Part shown: in pieces, positions 21,697 to 24,917 of the stretch
Layout of the letters: each line of letters begins with the position of its first letter
Numbering within the stretch: the stretch's first letter is position 1
NCBI GenBank assembly: GCA_050946275.1
Contig: JBMNUM010000028.1
Location: 1 to 24,917, forward strand
Source of the DNA: JBMNUM01 sp050946275
GTDB lineage: Bacteria > Actinomycetota > Coriobacteriia > Coriobacteriales > CADBOM01
Length of the DNA stretch: 24,917 bases
Direction: 5' to 3'
The notes under the pieces: model-generated
What the model was told of the DNA's origin: nothing
Database searches by the model: none
Seen by the model: the letters and a program-made list of their open reading frames with translations, nothing else
Position numbers and translations under genes: made by a program

Positions 21697-22452
21697 TTAC
21701 TCGCTGGGGTGGGCGAGATGGGCCTCTCCGCTCGGGTCGCCCTCGAAGACGACGGCGTAGGCTTCCTCGTCGGATGAATCGTACTCGTAGACCTTGCAGG
21801 GAATCGAGCCCGACTGCGCGTCGTCGAATGCCTCCGTGCTCGTGACAAGCTTGCCGATGAGCGCGTCGTCGGCATACTGGTTGGGCTCCACGGTGAGCTC
21901 GGTGCCGTCGTCGAGCGTGACGAAGCCGAATTCATCGGCCGGGCTTCCGGCCGAAGCAGCCTTGTCCTCGGTGGCCATGTCCGCCATCTCCGCCGAACCT
22001 GCGGTAGCCGCAAGTCCGTCTTCCGCGGCAGAATCCATCGGCGCGGCGAGCTCGTCTTCGGCCGTGCCCGCGTAGGTCTCCTCCGAGGCAGACTCGGCCG
22101 ACACGTTGGCGGCGGACTCCTCAAGGCCGGCCTTTGGGCCGCTCTGGCCGTAGACGCCGAAGCCGATGGCGGCTACGACGAGGACGGCTGCGATGGGCGC
22201 TGCGACCTTCCAAGCCCGCATGCGCGGCTTGGGCCTCGCCTCGGCCGGACTTACCGCCGCTGCCGCAGGCATGGCCTCGTCGTTCCTCGACGCGCCCGCG
22301 CGCACGGAACGCAGGGCCTCGGCGTCCTTGAGCGCCGTCAGCATGCGGGCGGAGGCCGCCTCATCGGGCTCGATGCCGTCGAGTGAGCTGCGCAGGCGTG
22401 CCGCGATCTCGCGGTCGATCTCGTCCATGTTGTTGTCCAAGCCGTCGGCCAT
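21697..22452 (-). CDS. Membrane anti-sigma-like protein, partner of the ECF sigma factor
   Basis: A 251-residue protein with an acidic cytoplasmic N-terminus (~1-80, DEIDREIAARLRSSLDGIEPDE), a single membrane helix at about 84-106 (KVAAPIAAVLVVAAIGFGVYG), a low-complexity Ala/Glu/Ser extracytoplasmic linker and a C-terminal soluble part (FVTLDDGTELTVEPNQYADD...VYEYDSSDEEAYAVVF). This is the topology of anti-sigma factors, though a zinc-binding HxxxCxxC motif is not seen. ATG 22452 has GGGAGA 6 nt upstream; ATG 22458 would overlap the sigma stop (ATGA) but sits directly on the ribosome site. It follows the sigma gene within a few bases. Confidence 0.72.
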   Translation of the reverse strand: MADGLDNNMDEIDREIAARLRSSLDGIEPDEAASARMLTALKDAEALRSVRAGASRNDEAMPAAAAVSPAEARPKPRMRAWKVAAPIAAVLVVAAIGFGVYGQSGPKAGLEESAANVSAESASEETYAGTAEDELAAPMDSAAEDGLAATAGSAEMADMATEDKAASAGSPADEFGFVTLDDGTELTVEPNQYADDALIGKLVTSTEAFDDAQSGSIPCKVYEYDSSDEEAYAVVFEGDPSGEAHLAHPSE

Positions 22453-22454
22453 GG

Positions 22455-22925
22455 TCATTCTCCCAGCGCCTTCCTCAGCAACGCGCGGGCATCGCTGAGC
22501 CTGTTTCTCACCGTCGAGGGAGGCGTGTCGGTCATCGCCGCGATCTCGTCGGTGCTATACCCCTCGTAGTAGTAGAGGTACACGCAATCCTTGTACTTCT
22601 CGGGAAGGGCGAGCACTGCCTGCAGCAGGTCCGGTTCGGCCCCCGGCTGCGGGGTGGAGTCGGCCATCTCGTCCGGCATCCCCACGACCCGCTTGCGATG
22701 GGCGCTCTTCAGCACGTCCTTGCAGTGGTTGGCCGCGGTGACGAGCAGCCAGGCGCGCTCGTGCTCCTCGTCGTTGAAGTCGCGCGGCTTGTCCACGAGC
22801 TTCATGAAGACCGACTGCGTGGCATCCTCCGCATCGGCCGCGTTGCCGAAATACGAGTAGCACAGGCGGTAGACCGTCCTCATGTGGCGGTTGAAGATAC
22901 CCTCTATGTCGCCGAGCTCGGGCAA
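22455..22925 (-). CDS. ECF-family RNA polymerase sigma factor
   Basis: A 156-residue sigma-70-like factor. Region 2 has FNRHMRTVYRLCYSYFGNAADAEDATQSVFMKL, with DAEDATQ as the -10 recognition helix. Region 4 has LPEKYKDCVYLYYYEGYSTDEIAAMTDTPPSTVRNRLSDARALL, a clear helix-turn-helix. The start is TTG at 22925 with AAAGG 6 nt upstream; no in-frame ATG or GTG fits. It is followed by the membrane anti-sigma-like gene, so it is probably released by an envelope or external signal. The target promoters may include this operon. Confidence 0.9.
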   Translation of the reverse strand: MPELGDIEGIFNRHMRTVYRLCYSYFGNAADAEDATQSVFMKLVDKPRDFNDEEHERAWLLVTAANHCKDVLKSAHRKRVVGMPDEMADSTPQPGAEPDLLQAVLALPEKYKDCVYLYYYEGYSTDEIAAMTDTPPSTVRNRLSDARALLRKALGE

Positions 22926-23217
22926 ACGGTGCCTTTCGCCTTCCCATACCTAACACGAACGAGCATAGCAAATTGTCGGGCGCAATTTCGGGTGGGTCGA
23001 AAGCGAGCAAGCTTGCCGGCTACGTGACAGACGGCCTTTCACCTGTCACCTACTCGTGTGTTCCCCATTCGCCCCTGCGACCGCTCACGGGTAAAAAAGT
23101 GCATCACATAAGTGGACAATCTATGAGCGGTTGGTGGCTCGGAGTAATATTCAACCCGAGTATTCAATCCCCTTGCATCGGGCATCGGGTAGTGGAAAGA
23201 AAAGGAGTGTTAGGTCG
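22926..23217. promoter_or_regulatory. Divergent intergenic region with tandem repeat near 23148
   Basis: This 292-bp gap separates the sigma gene (minus) from a radical SAM gene (plus). TATTCAACCC (23148-23157) and TATTCAATCC (23161-23170) are direct repeats 13 bp apart, about 50-70 nt before the start codon, and could be an operator. GTGACAG/CTGTCAC (23024-23049) forms a short hairpin. I see no clear -35/-10 pair. Confidence 0.35.
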
Positions 23218-24621
23218 ATGGCTGGTTTGGTTACGGGTGTTAAGGCCCATGCCGTGAAGAAGGTGCTGAGCTACCTTAACGACAATCCGGAGAAGGGCTT
23301 CGATAAGATCATGAAGCTGGTCTCCATGATGGACGACACCGATTTCTTCAAGACGCAGAGGCAGGTCATCCAGGACGTCCTCAACAATCCCGACAGCAAC
23401 TGGTACAAGCTCATCATGAGCCTCTGGGACGACGTGCATCCCAACATCCGCGCCTCCCTCTTCGAGAAGTTCATCGTCAACGCCACCATCTTCGGCTCCC
23501 AGAAACAGGAGCAGACCAAGGCGCAGTATGGCGTGAACGTGCCGTGGGCCATCCTCATGGACCCGACGACCGCCTGCAACCTCCACTGCGAGGGCTGCTG
23601 GGCCGCCGAGTACGGCAACCAGGAGAGCCTCACCCGTGACGAGCTCGACAGCATCATCACGCAGGCCAAGGAGATGGGCACCCACATGTTCATCTACACC
23701 GGCGGCGAGCCGCTGGTCCGCAAGAAGGACATCCTCTACCTGTGCGAGAAGCATGATGACTGCGAGTTCCTCGCCTTCACGAACGCCACGCTGATCGACG
23801 AGGCCTTCGCCGACGAGATGGTCCGCGTTGGCAACTTCATCCCGGCCATCTCCATCGAGGGCTACGAGGAGACCACCGACGCCCGCCGCGGTGCCGGCAC
23901 CTATGCCAAGGTCATGAAGGCCATGGAGATCCTCCGCGAGAAGAAGTGCCTGTTCGGCGTTTCCTGCTGCTACACCTCCGCCAACGCCGAGGTCATCGGC
24001 AGCGAGGAGTACTTCGACTTCCTGGTCGAGAAGGGCAACAAGTTCGCTTGGTTCTTCACCTACATGCCGGTTGGCGTCGGCGCCCCGACCGACCTGATCT
24101 GCACTGCCGAGCAGCGCAAGTACATGTACGACCAGGTCCGCACGTTCCGCACGAGCAAGCCGATCTTCACCATGGACTTCTGGAACGACGGCGAGTTCGT
24201 CGACGGCTGCATCGCCGGCGGTCGCTACTACCTGCACATCAACGCCCATGGCGACATCGAGCCCTGCGCGTTCATCCACTACAGCGACTCCAACATCCGC
24301 GAGCAGACGCTGCTCGAGGCCTACCAGCGCCCGCTGTTCCAGGCCTACAAGAACAACCAGCCGTTCAACGACAACATGCTGCGTCCGTGCCCGCTGCTGG
24401 ACAACAAGGATCGCCTGGCGCAGATGGTCCACGAGACCGGCGCCCACTCCACCGACCTCACCGAGGCCGAGGACGTCGACTCCCTGTGCGCCAAGTGCCA
24501 TGCCGCAGCCGATGCCTGGGCGCCCGTCGCCGACGACCTCTGGGCAAACGGCCACTGGATCACCTCGAAGCGCCGCAAGCAGAACGCCTCGAAGATCTAC
24601 AACGATCCGAACGCTCAGTAA
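23218..24621 (+). CDS. Radical SAM protein with C-terminal cysteine region
   Basis: A 467-residue radical SAM enzyme. After ~110 residues of helical leader, Cys120-x3-Cys124-x2-Cys127 (CNLHCEGC) binds the SAM [4Fe-4S] cluster. YTGGEPL is the GGE motif. A C-terminal cysteine area has IEPCAFIHYSD, RPCPLLDN and SLCAKCHAAAD, suggesting a SPASM-like domain with one or more auxiliary clusters. There is no signal peptide. ATG 23218 has AAAGGAG 11 nt upstream. The gene is isolated, with hairpin terminators behind it. The substrate is unknown. Confidence 0.85.
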   Translation: MAGLVTGVKAHAVKKVLSYLNDNPEKGFDKIMKLVSMMDDTDFFKTQRQVIQDVLNNPDSNWYKLIMSLWDDVHPNIRASLFEKFIVNATIFGSQKQEQTKAQYGVNVPWAILMDPTTACNLHCEGCWAAEYGNQESLTRDELDSIITQAKEMGTHMFIYTGGEPLVRKKDILYLCEKHDDCEFLAFTNATLIDEAFADEMVRVGNFIPAISIEGYEETTDARRGAGTYAKVMKAMEILREKKCLFGVSCCYTSANAEVIGSEEYFDFLVEKGNKFAWFFTYMPVGVGAPTDLICTAEQRKYMYDQVRTFRTSKPIFTMDFWNDGEFVDGCIAGGRYYLHINAHGDIEPCAFIHYSDSNIREQTLLEAYQRPLFQAYKNNQPFNDNMLRPCPLLDNKDRLAQMVHETGAHSTDLTEAEDVDSLCAKCHAAADAWAPVADDLWANGHWITSKRRKQNASKIYNDPNAQ

Positions 24622-24629
24622 TGGCGAGT

Positions 24630-24657
24630 TCCGGCCGTTCTTAGACGAACGGCCGGA
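24630..24657 (+). terminator. Hairpin terminator after the radical SAM gene
   Basis: TCCGGCCGTTC (24630-24640) pairs perfectly with GAACGGCCGGA (24647-24657) around a 6-nt loop, 8 nt after the stop. There is no strong T tract. Confidence 0.65.
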
Positions 24658-24671
24658 CCGCTCGACGCTGC

Positions 24672-24706
24672 GAGCCCTCCTGTCATCGCATTCAGCAGGA
24701 GGGCTC
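24672..24706 (+). terminator. Second hairpin, likely terminator
   Basis: GAGCCCTCCTG (24672-24682) pairs perfectly with CAGGAGGGCTC (24696-24706), followed by TCGCTATCTCT. It probably backs up the preceding hairpin. Confidence 0.65.
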
Positions 24707-24742
24707 TCGCTATCTCTACGGACGATGCCCCAGCCAAGGCTG

Positions 24743-24840
24743 CAGCAAAACCCCACGGCGCAAGCGAGTGCCCCCTCGGAAGAGGGGGCCGAGCGAGCGC
24801 CGTCTGTTGTTATGTGTGGCTACGAGCAAAGCGAGTAGCC
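24743..24840 (+). repeat. Structured module M2, copy b
   Basis: The outer helix ACGGCGC/GCGCCGT, inner helix GCCCCCTC/GAGGGGGC, the CGAGC word and the GGCTAC...GTAGCC end hairpin match the layout of 466-565, with different but still paired helix sequences. It runs directly into the partial E copy. Confidence 0.6.
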
Positions 24841-24917
24841 CCCGGAGGGGAGGCCGCTTCCGGAACAATTGCGGAGCAGTGGCCCCGCGCAGCTTCTGCG
24901 GGAGCGAAGGCCCTAGA
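24838..24917 (-). repeat. Element E, partial copy at the right window edge
   Basis: This is the same half of element E as at 1-109, in the opposite orientation. Bases 24832-24917 are the exact reverse complement of 31-116. The other half lies outside the window. Confidence 0.8.

Overview
This 24.9 kb window looks like a chromosomal segment of a high-GC anaerobic actinobacterium, most likely class Coriobacteriia (Eggerthella/Slackia-like). The reasons are the GC-rich third codon positions, the density of Fe-S, molybdenum and radical-SAM enzymes, the Gram-positive-type lipoproteins, and the many intergenic perfect hairpins. The taxonomic call is inference. No phage, transposase or CRISPR genes are seen.

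Layout: (i) 1-805 has no credible gene and is a nest of structured inverted repeats. (ii) 806-8023 is a five-gene plus-strand cluster: a GlpC/HdrD-like Fe-S protein, a cytoplasmic molybdopterin oxidoreductase, a DUF2064/GT-A-like transferase, a radical SAM enzyme resembling the tetraether-lipid-synthase/MJ0619 group, and a ferredoxin-DUF169 fusion. It reads as one anaerobic redox/biosynthetic pathway of unknown product. (iii) 8093-9325 is a minus-strand MFS transporter bracketed by two related palindromes. (iv) 9451-11879 holds a His-rich GNAT protein, a PrsA-like lipoprotein foldase, tRNA-Leu(UAG) and a small flavin-binding-fold protein. (v) 12111-16820 is a three-gene operon: a MotA/TolQ/ExbB-type channel subunit, a small DUF2149/ExbD-like partner and a 980-residue surface protein. 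It may be an energised cell-surface machine. (vi) 16951-18654 (minus) is a vWA-domain lipoprotein. (vii) 18767-19401 is an ordered array of two palindromic repeat families with a 63-bp period. (viii) 19527-21620 holds a tiny membrane protein, a soluble PAS-LytS-type histidine kinase and a REC-winged-helix regulator. (ix) 21697-22925 (minus) is an ECF sigma factor with a membrane anti-sigma-like partner. (x) 23218-24621 is a second radical SAM protein. (xi) The window ends in the same repeat family with which it begins, in inverted orientation.

The most striking signal is a roughly 170-bp palindromic element (called E here). There are two full copies (563-734 and 3961-4130) and two half copies at the window ends. 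Its 110-bp core is about 90% identical between the full copies. The outer arms and at least two inner helices have different sequences in different copies yet stay complementary within each copy. One full copy lies in frame inside the molybdopterin oxidoreductase gene. A second structured module (M2) adjoins the three intergenic copies and also covaries. This is either an undescribed structured RNA or a mobile palindrome of the kind that invades coding regions.
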